Part shown: positions 23,409 through 35,610 of the stretch, one piece after another
How the letters are laid out: every line of letters begins with the position of its first letter
Position numbering within the stretch: the first letter of the stretch is position 1
The notes under the pieces: generated by a model
Told to the model about the DNA's origin: nothing
The model's input: only the letters and a program-made list of their open reading frames with translations
Database searches by the model: none
Assembly: GCF_965363235.1 (NCBI RefSeq)
Contig: NC_134847.1
Span: 59,428,439 to 59,492,438, forward strand
Origin: Mytilus galloprovincialis
Lineage: Eukaryota; Mollusca; Bivalvia; Mytilida; Mytilidae
Reading direction: 5' to 3'
Length of the DNA: 64,000 bases
Made by a program: the position numbers and the translations under genes

Positions 23409-23870
23409 AGAAACGGACAGAAAGTCACAGGACATAAAGTCACAAATTCGGTAGGACAAAAAGTCACAGGACAAAAAGTCACAAATAATGTGTTGACAAT
23501 TGTTTGAATATGTAAGAGAAATATCTTGAAATATTTACTTTTTAATACATATATTCATAAGTTTAGTAAATGTGTCATGATACTTGAAAAATAAAGATTT
23601 ATTTAGATTTAATCGTGCAAAAGAAAGATTTCTTGGCACCATGAAGCCATTTAAATGCCAAGCCACTTTGACATTTTGTTTTTTTTCAACAATTATGTAT
23701 AAACCATCTTTTATATTTTTTTGATAAATTTTGTTTTCAAAGTTGGTTTATATACAATAGTTCAAGAAAAATACAAAAATCTTTTTGTAGAAATAAGCGT
23801 TTTTTATTCAAAGAAAATAATCAGAAAAAATGAATTGTGTGACCTTTTGTCCGTGACTTTCTGTCCTACA
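23409..23870. repeat. Fold-back element with GTCAC-GGACA subrepeats (outer layer)
   Basis: Left arm at about 23409-23487 has repeats of 'aaagtcacaggacaaa'. The inverse ('gaccttttgtccgtgac', 'tttctgtcc') is at about 23839-23867. The right arm ends where the next element (23876) is inserted, so the outer element may be interrupted there. Middle non-coding. Confidence 0.55.
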
Positions 23871-23875
23871 TACCC

Positions 23876-25917
23876 TATGGCAAGCCGTTCTCGTCAAAAC
23901 TATGTTTAAACCATTTTTCGAAAAATTTACACACTGACAATTACAACAAAGCACACTGAGATTTATAAACTTCAAAAAACACACTGAGAATTGAAAATTA
24001 CACACTGAGAATTGAAAATTACACACTGAGAATTAAAAATTACACACTGAGATTTCATAAAGACGCACTGAGATTACAAAAATGAAAAACGCACACTGAG
24101 AATTGAAAATTACACACTGAGACTTGAAAATTACACACTGAGATTTCAAAAAGACACACTGAGAATAAATAAACTGAAAACACACACTGAGAATTTGAAA
24201 TTACACACTGAGAATTTAAAATTACACACTGAGATTTGTGCGCACCTTTTATGCGCACATATCTAATTAGCATACTTAAATCTGAATCTATTACAAGCTT
24301 AAAACAACAAGGGGACAGAACTCGTTAGTCCTTCGATTTGGTTCCAAATTATTAATAAAAAAAACTTTAGAAATACAAGAACAAGAAAAATACCCACTTA
24401 CTCTTATTACAAAATATAACCAAATGGTGAAAAACTTTATTAAAATTATAAGAAAACATTGGAACAATCTGCAAAAGAATGCAGTGAAATTTTTACTCAA
24501 GTGTCTATTATAGCATATAAACGTAACACAAATATAAAAGATTAACTAGCGAAATCAGGGAAACAGTTGGAAGACTTTTGAAAAGGGACACATGTTTAAT
24601 TACTGGTAGTAATGACCTGAATTATAGGCAACAAACTTATGAATATGAGCAATGTTAAGTCTTGAAATTTATTACGAATGTTGGTTGAAGGAATCGCATT
24701 TCATTATAATGACAAGAGTTCTTCAGATCAAGATATTAATCTGTTGAATTATTCATCTCATGAATATTCATTAGTAATTTGCATATTAATCTCAGTGTGT
24801 ATTTTTGAAATCTCAGTGTGTAATTAACAATTCTCAGTGTGTGTTTTTCAATTTATTTCATCTCAGTGTGTCTTTTTAAAATCTCAGTGTGTAATTTTGA
24901 AATCTCAGTGTGTGTTTTTTATTTTTTTAAATCTCAGTGTGTAATTTCGATTTATCAGTGTCACCGTGTAGAACCCCACATGCGGGGTGTCGGCTATGTT
25001 TGACACGGGGTGGCAATTTCGAAGCGAAGAAAAACTGTCAAAGTAAGTTCAAGTATCAAAATTTATTTATTTAGAATTCATAGTACCATATAATGTACTG
25101 CACGGAAGGAACTGAAACACAATTTATTTCCTGCAAGCAAAACCAGTCGTTTTCAGTGCTCTGTTTTCTCAAACACCTCTCCCTAGTTTTCCGTGTTCCA
25201 GATTTTCAGGCTTCATATGCAAATTTCTGGATAAAAAACTACTTTAGATGACTTCCCTCTGCATCTTTCAGTTTTTTTATTTGTTATCATGATATAGCAG
25301 ATGTGTTTGAATTAAAAAGGATCAGACAAAAGACAGATTTACATGATTCATATGCAAATCTATTCGTTTTTTATTGGAAGCCTCTACCCCTTGAGATGCA
25401 AAATCTGACACCCCGAGCGACACTTTATATTTTGATGAAAAACTAGTTTTAAAACCAATTAATTTTAAGTATGAAGCTGGTATGTTGTTAAATTCCATAA
25501 AAGGAATTCAATTCTATATAAATGATGCAGAGGGAAGTCGTCTAAAGTAGTTTTTTATCCAGAAATTTGCATATGAAGCCTCAAAATCTGCAACACGGAA
25601 AACTAGGGAGAGGTGTTTGAGAAAACAGAGCACTGAAAACGACTGATTTTGCTTGCAGGAAATAGATTGTGTTTCAGTTCTTTCCGTGCAGTACATTATA
25701 TGGTACTAAGAATTCTAAATAAATAAATTTTGATACTTGAACTTACTTTGACAGTTTTTCTTCGCTTCGAAATTGCCACCCCGTGTCAAACATAGCCGAC
25801 ACCCCGCATGTGGCGTTCTACACGGTGAGTGTGTTATTTTTGGTTTTTAAATCTCAGTGTGTATTTTTTTTCGGAAAAAGGGTTTAAACATAGTTTTGAC
25901 GAGAACGGCTTGCCATA
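23876..25917. mobile_element. Fold-back element with inverted CACACTGAG arrays, TSD TACCC
   Basis: TACCC at 23871-23875 and 25918-25922 flank termini TATGGCAAGCCGTTCTCGTC and its exact inverse. Next to the termini both ends carry 'aaaactatgtttaaacc'. The left arm (about 23927-24236) is an array of about 12 units containing ACACACTGAG(A). The right arm has the same unit inverted (about 24786-24957 and 25828-25862), split by the 866-bp insertion at 24962. The centre (24237-24785) is non-coding. Confidence 0.85.
24962..25827. mobile_element. Transib/RAG-like non-autonomous element, TSD AGTGT
   Basis: AGTGT at 24957-24961 and 25828-25832. Removing the element plus one AGTGT restores a normal unit of the surrounding array, which confirms the insertion. 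Termini CACCGTGTAGAAC and its inverse. The arms are about 300 bases long and highly similar; left 'cttcatatgcaaatttctgg' pairs with right 'ccagaaatttgcatatgaag'. The 5-bp target duplication and CAC..TG heptamer-like ends fit the Transib superfamily, whose ends resemble V(D)J recombination signals. The roughly 250-base centre encodes nothing. Confidence 0.8.
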
Positions 25918-25922
25918 TACCC

Positions 25923-26540
25923 CCCAATATCGGACGTCTAATCCAGATCTGTACGTTGAATTATCATTGGAATTTCTAACAAACTTAAACTTAATAAATG
26001 TAAGAATGAGATTACTAGCATATTTATTAAAATAAGGCTCCTGATATATAAAAATATGTCGTTTATAAAAAATACGTGTGGACTAAAGCAAGAAGCAACA
26101 ACAGGGACTCGGTTAGCAGATTAAAATTAAATTATCAATGTTCAGTTTTCAAATCTTTTACTATCCTATCCGTTTCAGTATTCGGATATGAAAAGTAAAC
26201 TGCACATTGCTAGGAAAACAAAGAAATATTAATTCCAACGTATACGTTAATAATGAAATACAAATATATATACAGGAAATACGAAAAAGAATTGAAAAAC
26301 ATTGATAAACAAACTTCTAATCTAATCCCTGTGACCAATACCTGCGTCGCTGCATGCAATTGATTCGTTGAGTTAACGTGTATACCGGAGCATAACTGAC
26401 CATTCCCTGATCAAATATTCAAATCATCTCCTTCATTACCGAGGAGCCAACTAGGAGAAAATTGAACATAAAAAAAATTCAGTCATGAGGAAACTTGCAT
26501 GAACAAAATGGGGTGCAAATTAAAAAGATCTTGAAATCTG
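25923..26540. other. Intergenic, no gene seen
   Basis: No ORF or recognised repeat. It begins right after the fold-back nest. Confidence 0.4.
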
Positions 26541-26559
26541 TCTACCAAGGAAACGTACG

Positions 26560-27620
26560 ACGGATCTAGCTCATGGATGGATCATGCCTGTATCCAAGTC
26601 TCACTATCAGACTTTAGACAAAGTTCAGAATCAGGCACTACATATCATCACAGGTGCTATGAAATCAACACCAATAAAAGAGTACGGAGGATATAACAAA
26701 CATACCACCACTAAGTAAGGGAGCGCAAAGACATGATACAGGCCACACAATATCTGATTCAGTGTTCACAAGACCATCCAATGAATACCAGACTCAGAGA
26801 AACAACTCTCCTCAGGCAGACTCAAAATATCCAGCTTTACATTAGAGACAAGAGCCCTTCAAAGAAAACACCAGGAAGCTCTACCTAAATATCGAACCCA
26901 TAGCTTTCACAATGAATAACAATCCGTGTGAAGATAAACTTGAAAATGTCACCAGCCAGACCTCAGTTTCGCTCAGAGTGCCCTTCAGAAACCTGAGTAA
27001 GAGTATATACAGATGGATCAGACACAAATACCACAACAAACGGAGGGACTGGTATATACATCAAGTACCCCAATGGAGATTAACAATCAGAGGCAATACC
27101 AATTAACAGGCCTACATTGTTCAAACTACAAAGCTGAAGAAGCTCTTACCCATGCTGCAATCTCCATCAAAAACGAAATTGATAACACAACTCAAGTAGT
27201 ATTCCTGACTGATGCCCTCTCTGTGCTTCAAGCTTGGAAGAACGACAAGCTACCTTAACTCCAACAAGCTTCATACAACATCAAAAGTCTGACAACAGTA
27301 CTTCAGTGGATCCATGCACACTGCGGAGTTTGGGGTAATGAACAAGCCGATAAACTAGCAAAGTATGGTGCTGAACAACAACAGGAAGAAAATCCAGTCT
27401 GCTACACAGAGATGAAGACTATCATCAAATCTTTGTTCAACACTCCACAGCAACAAGACAGTTACCATCAGCTAACAAGAAATGAACAAACCACCATCTT
27501 TAGACTGAGGACAACACAACAGACCCAACCAACATCTACAACACGAAGTGGCTACATGGCAAGATGTAAGTATTGCTTACCTACTACAACTCCATTTTCA
27601 AGTCGAGACCAAACATAAAA
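26560..27620 (+). pseudogene. Non-LTR retrotransposon ORF2 remnant (RT end plus RNase H)
   Basis: Reading across frames, the left part (about 26590-26690) resembles the region after the RT palm of non-LTR elements. An RNase H domain follows: YTDGS at about 27006-27020, NYKAEEALTHAAI near 27125, LTDALSVLQAW near 27207, and AHCGVWGNEQADKLAK near 27317. The four catalytic acidic positions (D, E, D, D) are all identifiable. Frameshifts between these blocks and a stop after NDKLP (27256-27258) make it a dead copy. The 5' part of the element is missing. Confidence 0.8.
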
Positions 27621-27719
27621 TCATTCCAAGATTACTTTGACGAAAGCTTTCTTTCGGATAGACGGTCGGCGTCGAATTCTCGAAGACATAAATTCACGTC
27701 AATTGATGTGACAGGAACC

Positions 27720-27850
27720 CATCGACTTCGATGATTAAAAACAGACCTTTACGGTAACCTATAGTTGCTTAAATCCCATGCTATATCATTTGTACCCTGC
27801 TGGCTAGTTGTCTCATTGAAAATCATAGTTACATCTTCTGATTTTATACT
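27720..27850 (+). repeat. Family A-like fragment
   Basis: 'ctggctagttgtctcatt' followed by a diverged 'catagttacatcttc' end resembles the 3' end of repeat family A. Low similarity. Confidence 0.35.
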
Positions 27851-27994
27851 AAAATAAAATCAATGAACACTTAGCTTATCGAACATCTACCACTTCAATC
27901 TAATTAAAAAAAACAAAACTATCTCTTGGACGCGACATATCAGAAAACGACAGCGATGAGAGATTGGGTTTTATTTAGATTGATTACTGACAAC

Positions 27995-28425
27995 GGACAT
28001 AAAATTGAGAATGGAAATGGGGAATGTGTCAAAGAGACAACAACCCAACCATAGAGCAGACACCAGCAGAAGGTCACCAACAGGTCTTCAATGCAACGAG
28101 AAATTCTCGCACCCGGAGGCGTCCTTCAGCTGGCCCCTAAACAAATATATACTGGTTCAGTGATAATGAACACCATACTAAACTCCAAATTGTACACAAG
28201 AAACTAAAAGTTAAAATAATACAAGATTAACAAAGGTTAGAGGCTCCTGACTTGGGACAGGCGCAAAAATGCGGCTGGGTTAAACATGTTTGTGAGATCT
28301 AAACCCTCCCCTATACCTCTAACCAATGCAGAAAAGTAAACGCATAACAATACGCACATTAAAATTCCGTTCAAGAGAAGTCCGAGTCTGATGTCAGAAG
28401 ATGTAACCAAAGAAAATAAACAAAA
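27995..28425 (-). repeat. Dispersed repeat family B, copy 3 (inverted)
   Basis: Reverse orientation of the family seen at 3499-3893. It starts with 'ggaaatggggaatgtgtc' and includes 'cctgacttgggacaggcgc' and the 'gaagtccgagtctgat' end. It is the longest copy in the window. Confidence 0.8.
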
Positions 28426-28639
28426 TGACAATAATACATAAATAACATCAGACTACTATCAGTTAACTGACATGCCAGCTCCGGACCTCAATTAAACTGA
28501 TTGAAAAATTATGTCTTCATCATATGAATATCAGGCACAATCCTCCCCGTGAGGGGTTTAGTATCATACCATCATAACATATATGAGAAGAACATAACCC
28601 GTGTCATGCCAACAACTGGTTTATTAATAATAAATGTGT

Positions 28640-29740
28640 TTAGTTCCGATGCAAAGACCCTATAAGTGAATCAATATTAACCCCAAAATATGCAATCTTT
28701 AATGACCTGACAACAGTATCGTAACTATATCCCTTCTTAATAAGTCTATTTAAAGGTTTTGTTAGCTTTTGAGGTGAATACTGACATTTTTGTGCTTTAT
28801 AAAGAATATTTCCATAAAATATTGGATGTGAAATACCTGAACGTATAAGAAGTCTACATGTTGAGCTATATTTACGAATGATGTCCTTATACCGATGATA
28901 AAATTTAGTAAATGTTTTGACTAGTTTGTGATATCGAAAACCCTGGTGTAATAATTTTTCAGTAATACATAAATTTCTCTCGTTAAAATCTAAAACACTG
29001 TTACATACACGAGCGAATCGTACAAGTTGAGATATATAAACACCGTAAGATGGTGACAAGGGAACGTCACCATCTAAAAATGGATAATTAACGATAGGAA
29101 ATGAGAAATCATCTCTTTTATCATAAATTTTAGTAAGCTTTCCGTTAATGATATATATATATCAAGATCGAGGAAAGGGCAGTGGTCATTGTTAGTATTT
29201 ATTTATTTAAAGTAAGTTCAACAGGATAATTTTTTTTAGTATACATACTGAAGTCGTCATTATTGAGAGCTAAAATATCATCCAAATATCTAAAAGTATT
29301 ATTAAATTTGTGTATCAGATGTTGTTTCGATGAGTCTTTGCTGATTTTTGTCATAAATTGTAACTCATAGCAATACAAAAACAGGTCCGCAATAAGTGGT
29401 GCACAGTTAGTCCCCATTGGAATTCCGATTACCTGACAATATACGGAATCACCAAAGCGAACAAAAATGTTATCTAGTAAAAATTCAAGGGCAGATATAG
29501 TATCAAAGCATGTCCAATTGACATAGTTTTTTTTTGTTTATTGCTACTTAAAATTGACCTAAAAGAGTTTGAACATATATATTCACATTCTGAATTTTTA
29601 AATGCCCATTTAATTAGGTGTGTGAATTTTTTCTTAATGAGAATGTGAGGCAATGTGGTATATAGGGTAGAAAAATCAAAACTTTGAACAGATTTAAAAT
29701 CACCAATATAAGCATGCAATTTATCAAGTACTTCCAACGA
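28640..29740 (-). pseudogene. Decayed reverse transcriptase, Penelope-like or related
   Basis: Three frames in order on the minus strand. 29737-29474 has the motif A region QSFDFSTLYTTLP. 29417-29199 has the motif B region MGTNCAPLIADLFLY and the catalytic motif C box YLDDIL. 29059-28640 has the C-terminal part PSYGVYISQLVRFARVC. Frameshifts separate them, so the copy is inactive. The same family, more diverged, occurs at 41950-42660, 43400-44225 and 51905-52515. I call it Penelope-like from its general RT pattern only; no GIY-YIG nuclease domain is visible here. Confidence 0.75.
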
Positions 29741-30241
29741 GTTTTAGACACTCCAAAAGTAATTAATTCCACTATTTTCGAAGGCCTTTATTTGAACAAT
29801 TTATTATCAAGTTTTTAATTGTGCATTTTATTTACTGTACAATCATTGGTTTAGATGATATTATTTTCTAGTGCAGTACAGTGCCACTGAAAAAAAATAA
29901 CAACAGGAATTATCATTCTATTAGGACGAAACGATATCCATTTATACCCCAACTTTAGTTCGGGGCTGCATGTATACATGTTTTTTAAATACGGATGTTG
30001 TTATTGCATGTTAAGGGCATCGTACTTTTTTCTTCTCTTTTAATCAGTATATTTTTGCGATTTCGTTCTAAACGTTCTCTAACCTTTTAACTAGAAGTTC
30101 AACGGAAATGTTTACTTTATTTTATTTCAAAATCAAATCTATGATATGCTTTTGTTATACAATACATGTAGGATGAACTGATTGCGTGATGTGATAATGT
30201 ATTTTGTAGTATAGATTTCCTCTTGTACTGAGTGTGCCGAA
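29741..30241. other. Spacer left of the fold-back element
   Basis: No gene or recognised repeat. It ends at the target duplication of the large element. Confidence 0.45.
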
Positions 30242-30250
30242 TAAGATATC
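30242..30250. repeat. Target-site duplication, left copy
   Basis: TAAGATATC, identical to 39649-39657. It abuts the first base of the fold-back terminus ATGGGCGTCAAG. Confidence 0.92.
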
Positions 30251-30265
30251 ATGGGCGTCAAGTTG

Positions 30266-30506
30266 GTTACCTATTCCCTATTCCCTATTCGTTACCTATT
30301 CCCTATTCCCTATTCGTTGCCTATTCGTTACCTATTCCCTATTCCCTATTCGTTACCTATTCGTTACCTATTCCCTATTCGTTACCTATTCGTTACCTAT
30401 TCCCTATTCCCTATTCGTTGCCTATTCGTTACCTATTCCCTATTCCCTATTCGTTACCTATTCGTTACCTATTCCCTATTCCCTATTCGTTACCTATTCG
30501 TTACTT
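30266..30506 (+). repeat. Terminal subrepeat array, left arm
   Basis: Irregular mixture of the 11-mer GTTACCTATTC (variant GTTGCCTATTC) and the 7-mer CCTATTC. Open frames of 92-95 codons arise in all three frames because the units lack stops; they are not genes. Confidence 0.9.
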
Positions 30507-30569
30507 ATTTGATTTTTAATATCCTTCCCCCTTTTTAATTATGGCATGGAATAGTTTAATATGGCTGCC

Positions 30570-30993
30570 GTTACCATGGAAACGGCACAATTGTGAAAAA
30601 AATGAGCTTTTGGTTTTTGGTGAACTGTTTGGATATGCTTCAACTCAGAATCATCATATTTTAAAACAATGTAGGTGCCCACTATATACAGGTGTTGGAT
30701 GATTTTGGCGATCATTGGAACTACTATGTTGCCATGGAAACTACACCAAAATTTTCAAAATTCTAAAAATGCTCAAAACTTCATGAAACTTCACAGTAAT
30801 GATGTGCAACATTGGAGTTGGAATTTCCAAAATAGGTCTTGTTACCATGGAAACAATGCAAAAAGGTAAAAAATTTCAAAAATAAGAATTTTCCGCAAAC
30901 TGGATGAAACTTTACAGGAATGGTAACTGGCATAGGCAGAGTTGGATTTTGAAGTTAGAATTTTTTTTAAATGGCCGCCGTAACCATGGAAAC
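30570..30993. promoter_or_regulatory. Four X-box-like (RFX) palindromes, left arm
   Basis: GTTACCATGGAAAC at 30570, GTTGCCATGGAAAC at 30728, GTTACCATGGAAAC at 30841 and GTAACCATGGAAAC at 30980. Each is close to the RFX-family consensus GTTNCCATGGNAAC and each sits in a diverged repeat of about 115-160 bases with 'atgaaact' words. Function as binding sites is inference. Confidence 0.5.
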
Positions 30994-31394
30994 AGCAAAA
31001 ATATCAAAAATTCAAAATGTTCAAACTTAATGAAACTTTGCAAAAATGTTACTAGACATCTGTAGATGCTCTCTTTGACTTTGGAATTGTCAAAATGGCT
31101 GTCGCTCACCTGGTAATAGGGGGAAGGGGTGCCTTCCGTTATTGCTAGCAATTACAAATCTAGTTGTTAATAGTCTTACATATGGTAATAGTTCTGAATT
31201 GGTTGAGGTAAAATGATCTTTTTATGACCTATTTATATGTGTTTGTGCTCAACCGATCCTTTTACTTCATGTTCGATACGCATTTGTTCCTTACTTGTTT
31301 TTTATACGTTCTACCTTTTAACTGCTTTATGTCCGTATGTTTGAAGATGGATCTTGGTTCGACGGGATGAAATCACCGTGTTAGCGCTTGCGTA

Positions 31395-31740
31395 AAAACG
31401 AAGATGTGGTATGATTGCCAATGAGACAACACTCCACATTAGACCAAAATGACACAGAAATTATCAACTATAGTTCACTGTACGGCCTTCAACAATGAGC
31501 ATAGCCCAAACCGTGTAGTCACCTATAAAAGGCCCAGACATGACAACCTCATACAATTCAAACAACAAAACTGACGGCCGTATTTCATATACAAAAAAAT
31601 AAACGGAAATATGTAACACAAAAACAAACGATAACTACTTAATTTCAGGCTCTTGTCTAGGGACAGGCACATACTTACATAATGTGGTAGAGTTAAACAT
31701 GTAAGCAGGGTGTACATCGTTTCGGAGCATGCTATTACCT
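31395..31740 (-). repeat. Family A repeat inside left arm
   Basis: Starts 'gatgtggtatgattgccaat' and ends near 'gtaagcagggtgtacatcg'. It interrupts a diverged tandem monomer. An identical copy sits at the mirror position of the right arm. The 64-codon frame here is part of the repeat, not a gene. Confidence 0.85.
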
Positions 31741-34700
31741 TGTTTAATTCGTTCCATCACTCGCTTATAATTCGCTTATAATACGTGTATCTTACGTTGC
31801 ACCTTTTAAAACATGATTTTCAATTGTTTTGTTGTCTCTGGTGGAAGATTTGGGCTCTTAGAGGTTATATAACTCTATAAGTGCATTTGTATCCGTTCCA
31901 GCGGTCGGATAATACCCTATTAAATATTCGTTACTATTTCGCTTTTAAAAAGTTTGTTGTACGTTGCACCTTTTAGAAAAGGATTTCCAATTGTGTTCAT
32001 ATCTCTGGTGGTAATAATGTGTTCTTATAGATGAAATACCCCTATAAGCGCATATGTACTCGTTCCAGCGATCGGTTAATACCCTGTTACCTATTCGTTA
32101 CCTATTCACTTATAGTACGTTTGTTGTACGTTGCACCTTTTAGAAAAGGATTTTCAATTAAATTCATATCTCTGATGGTAACAATGTGTTCTTAGAGATG
32201 AAATGACCCCATTAGAGCGCATGAACCCGTTCCAGCGCTCGGTAAATAACCTGTTACCTATTCGTTACTTATTCGCTTTTAATGCGCGGGGTATACGGTG
32301 CACCTTGAAATAAATCGTTTTTTAATTGTGTTCAGGTCTCTGGTGGTAAGAATGTGTTCTTAGAGATGAAATTACCCTATTAGCGCGCATGTACCTGTTC
32401 CAGCGCTCGGTTAATACCCTGTTACCTATTCGTTACCTATTCGTTACCTATTCGCTTATAATACATTTTTTTATACGTTGCACCTGTTAGAAAAGGATTT
32501 TCAATTATGTCCAGGTCTCAGACGGTAACAATGTGTTCTTAGAGATGAAATGACCCCATTAGAGCGCATGTACCCGTTCCAGCGCTCGGTAAATAACCTG
32601 TTACCTATTCATTACCTATTCGCTTTTAATGCGCGGGGCATACGCTGCACCTTGAAATAAATCGTTTTTTAATTGTGTTCAGGTCTCTGGTGGTAAGAAT
32701 GTGTTCTTAGAGATGAAATGACCCTATTAGCGCGCATGTACCCGTTCCAGCGCTCGGTTAATACCCTGTTATCCATTCGTTACCTATTCGTTACCTATTC
32801 GCTTATAATACATTTTTTTATACGTTTCACCTGTTAGAAAAGGATTTTCAATTATGTCCATGTCTCAGGTGGTAACAATGTGTTCTTAGAGATGTAATTA
32901 CCATATTAGCGCTCATGTACCCGTTCCAGTGCTCGGTAAATAATCTTGTTACCTATTCGTTACCTATTCGCTTTTAATGCGCGGGGTATACGCTGCAACT
33001 TGAAATAAATCGTGTTTTAATTGTGTTCATGTCTCAGGTGGTAACAATGTGTTCTTAGAGATGAAATGACCCCATTAGAGCGCATGTACCCGTTCCAGCG
33101 CTCGGTAAATAACCTGTTACCCATTCGTTACCTATTCGCTTTTAATGCGCGGGGTATACGGTGCACCTTGAAATAAATCGTTTTTTAATTGTGTTCAGGT
33201 CTCTGGTGGTAAGAATGTGTTCTTAGAGATGAAATGACCCTATTAGCGCGCATGTACCCGTTCCAGCGCTCGGTTAATACCCTGTTACCTATTCGTTACC
33301 TATTCGTTACCTATTCGCTTATAATACATTTTTTTATACGTTTCACCTGTTAGAAAAGAATTTTCAATTATGTCCATGTCTCAGGTGGTAACAATGTGTT
33401 CTTAGAGATGAAATGACCCCATTAGAGCGCATGTACCCGTTCCAGCGCTCGGTAAATAACCTGTTACCTATTCGTTACCTATTCGCTTTTAATGCGCGGG
33501 GTATACGCTTCACCTTGAAATAAATCGTGTTTTAATTGTGTTCATGTCTGGTAGTAACAATGTGTTCTTAGAGATGAAATGACCCCATTAGAGCGCATGT
33601 ACCCGTTCCAGCGCTCGGTAAATAACCTGTTACCTATTCGTTACTTATTCGCTTTTAATGCGCGGGGTATACGGTGCACCTTGAAATAAATCGTTTTTTA
33701 ATTGTGTTCAGGTCTCTGGTGGTAAGAATGTGTTCTTAGAGATGAAATGACCCTATTAGCGCGCATGTACCCGTTCCAGCGCTCGGTTAATACCCTGTTA
33801 CCTATTCGTTACCTATTCGTTACCTATTCGCTTATAAAACATTTTTTTATACGTTTCACCTGTTAGAAAAGGATTTTCAATTATGTCCATGTCTCAGGTG
33901 GTAACAATGTGTTCTTAGAGATGAAATGACCCCATTAGAGCGTATGTACCCGTTCCAGCGCTCGGTAAATAACCTGTTACCTATTCGTTACCTATTCGCT
34001 TTTAATGCGCGGGGTATACGCTGCACCTTGAAATAAATCGTGTTTTAATTGTGTTCATGTCTGGTAGTAACAATGTGTTCTTAGAGATGAAATGACCCCA
34101 TTAGAGCGCATGTACCCGTTCCAGCGCTCGGTAAATAACCTGTTACCTATTCGTTACTTATTCGCTTTTAATGCGCGGGGTATACGGTGCACCTTGAAAT
34201 AAATCGTTTTTTAATTGTGTTCAGGTCTCTGGTGGTAAGAATGTGTTCTTAGAGATGAAATTACCCTATTAGCGCGCATGTACCCGTTCCAGCGCTCGGT
34301 TAATACCCTGTTACCTATTCGTTACCTATTCGTTACCTATTCGCTTATAATACATTTTTTTATACGTTTCACCTGTTAGAAAAGAATTTTCAATTATGTC
34401 CAGGTCTCAGACGGTAACAATGTGTTCTTAGAGATGAAATGACCCCATTAGAGCGCATGTACCCGTTCCAGCGCTCGGTAAATAACCTGTTACCTATTCG
34501 TTACCTATTCGCTTTTAATGCGCGGGGTATACGCTGCAACTTGAAATAAATCGTGTTTTTATTGTGTTCATGTCTGGTGGTAACAATGTGTTCTTAGAGA
34601 TGAAATGACCCCATTAGCGCGCATGTACCCGTTCCAGCGCTCGGTAAATAACCTATTACCTATTCGTTACTTATTCGCTTTTAATGCGCGGGGTATACGG

Positions 34701-35610
34701 TGCACCTTGAAATAAATCGTTTTTTAATTGTGTTCAGGTCTCTGGTGGTAAGAATGTGTTCTTAGAGATGAAATTTCCCTATTAGCGCTCATGTACCCGT
34801 TCTAGCGCTCGGTTAATACCCTGTTACCTATTCGTTACCTATTCGTTACCTATTCGCTTATAATACATTTTTTTATACGTTTCACCTGTTAGAAAAGGAT
34901 TTTCAATTATGTCCAGGTCTCAGACGGTAACAATGTGTTCTTAGAGATAAAAAGACCCCATTAGAGCGCATGTACCCGTTCCAGCGCTCGGTAAATAACC
35001 TGTTACCTATTCGTTACCTATTCGCTTTTAATGCGCGGGGTATACGCTGCACCTTGAAATAAATCGGTTTTTTTAATTGTGTTCAGGTCTCTGGTGGTAA
35101 CAATGTGTTCTTAGAGATGAAATTACCCTATTAGCGCGCATGTACCCGTTCCAGCGCTCGGTGAATACCGTGTTACCTATTCGTTACCTATTCGTTACCT
35201 ATTCACTTATAATACTTTTGTTGTATGTTGCACCTTTTAGAAAAGGATTTTTAATTGTCTCCATGTCTCTGGTGGTAACAATGTGTTCTTAGAGATGAAA
35301 TGACCCTATTAGCGTGCATGTACCCGTTCCAGCGCTCGATAAATACCCTGTTACCTATTCGTTACCTATTCACTTATATTACGTTTGTTGTACGTTGCAT
35401 CTTTTAGAAAAGGATTTTTAATTCAGTTCATATCTCTGGTGGTAATAATGTGTTCTTTAAGATGAAATACCCCTATTAGCGCATATGTACTCGTTCCAGC
35501 GCTCAGTTAATACCCTGCTTCTTATTCGTTCCTTATTTGCTTTGAATGCACGAGGTATACGTTGCACCTTGAAATAAATCGTTTTTTAATTGTGTTCATG
35601 TCTCTGGTGG
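31741..35610 (+). repeat. About 170-bp tandem monomers, left arm (about 22 units)
   Basis: Monomers are marked by 'cgttccagcgctcggt' followed by one to three 'gttacctattc' words. Two types alternate: one with 'aatgcgcggggtatac' and one with 'ataatacatttttttatacg'. This gives a higher-order period of about 345 bases. The outermost monomers (31741-32220) are the most diverged, and the last few at the centre (35200-35610) also differ, as expected for array edges. Confidence 0.9.

Noticed and set aside
23927..24236. CACACTGAG repeats as a CRISPR array
   Set aside because: Intervals are short, similar to each other and mirrored in an inverted arm; this is a fold-back arm array.
24962..25827. hAT or CACTA assignment for the CAC-ended element
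   Set aside because: hAT elements make 8-bp and CACTA elements 3-bp duplications; here the duplication is 5 bp and is supported by restoration of the host array.
30232..30538. Three overlapping open frames of 92-95 codons (repeating PIPYSL / YSLFVTYS)
   Set aside because: Open in all frames because the 11- and 7-bp subrepeats lack stop codons. The same happens on the other arm (39391-39736).
31523..31717. Identical 64-codon frames at 31717-31523 and 38193-38387
   Set aside because: They are part of a dispersed repeat carried in both arms; duplication, not coding constraint, explains the identity.
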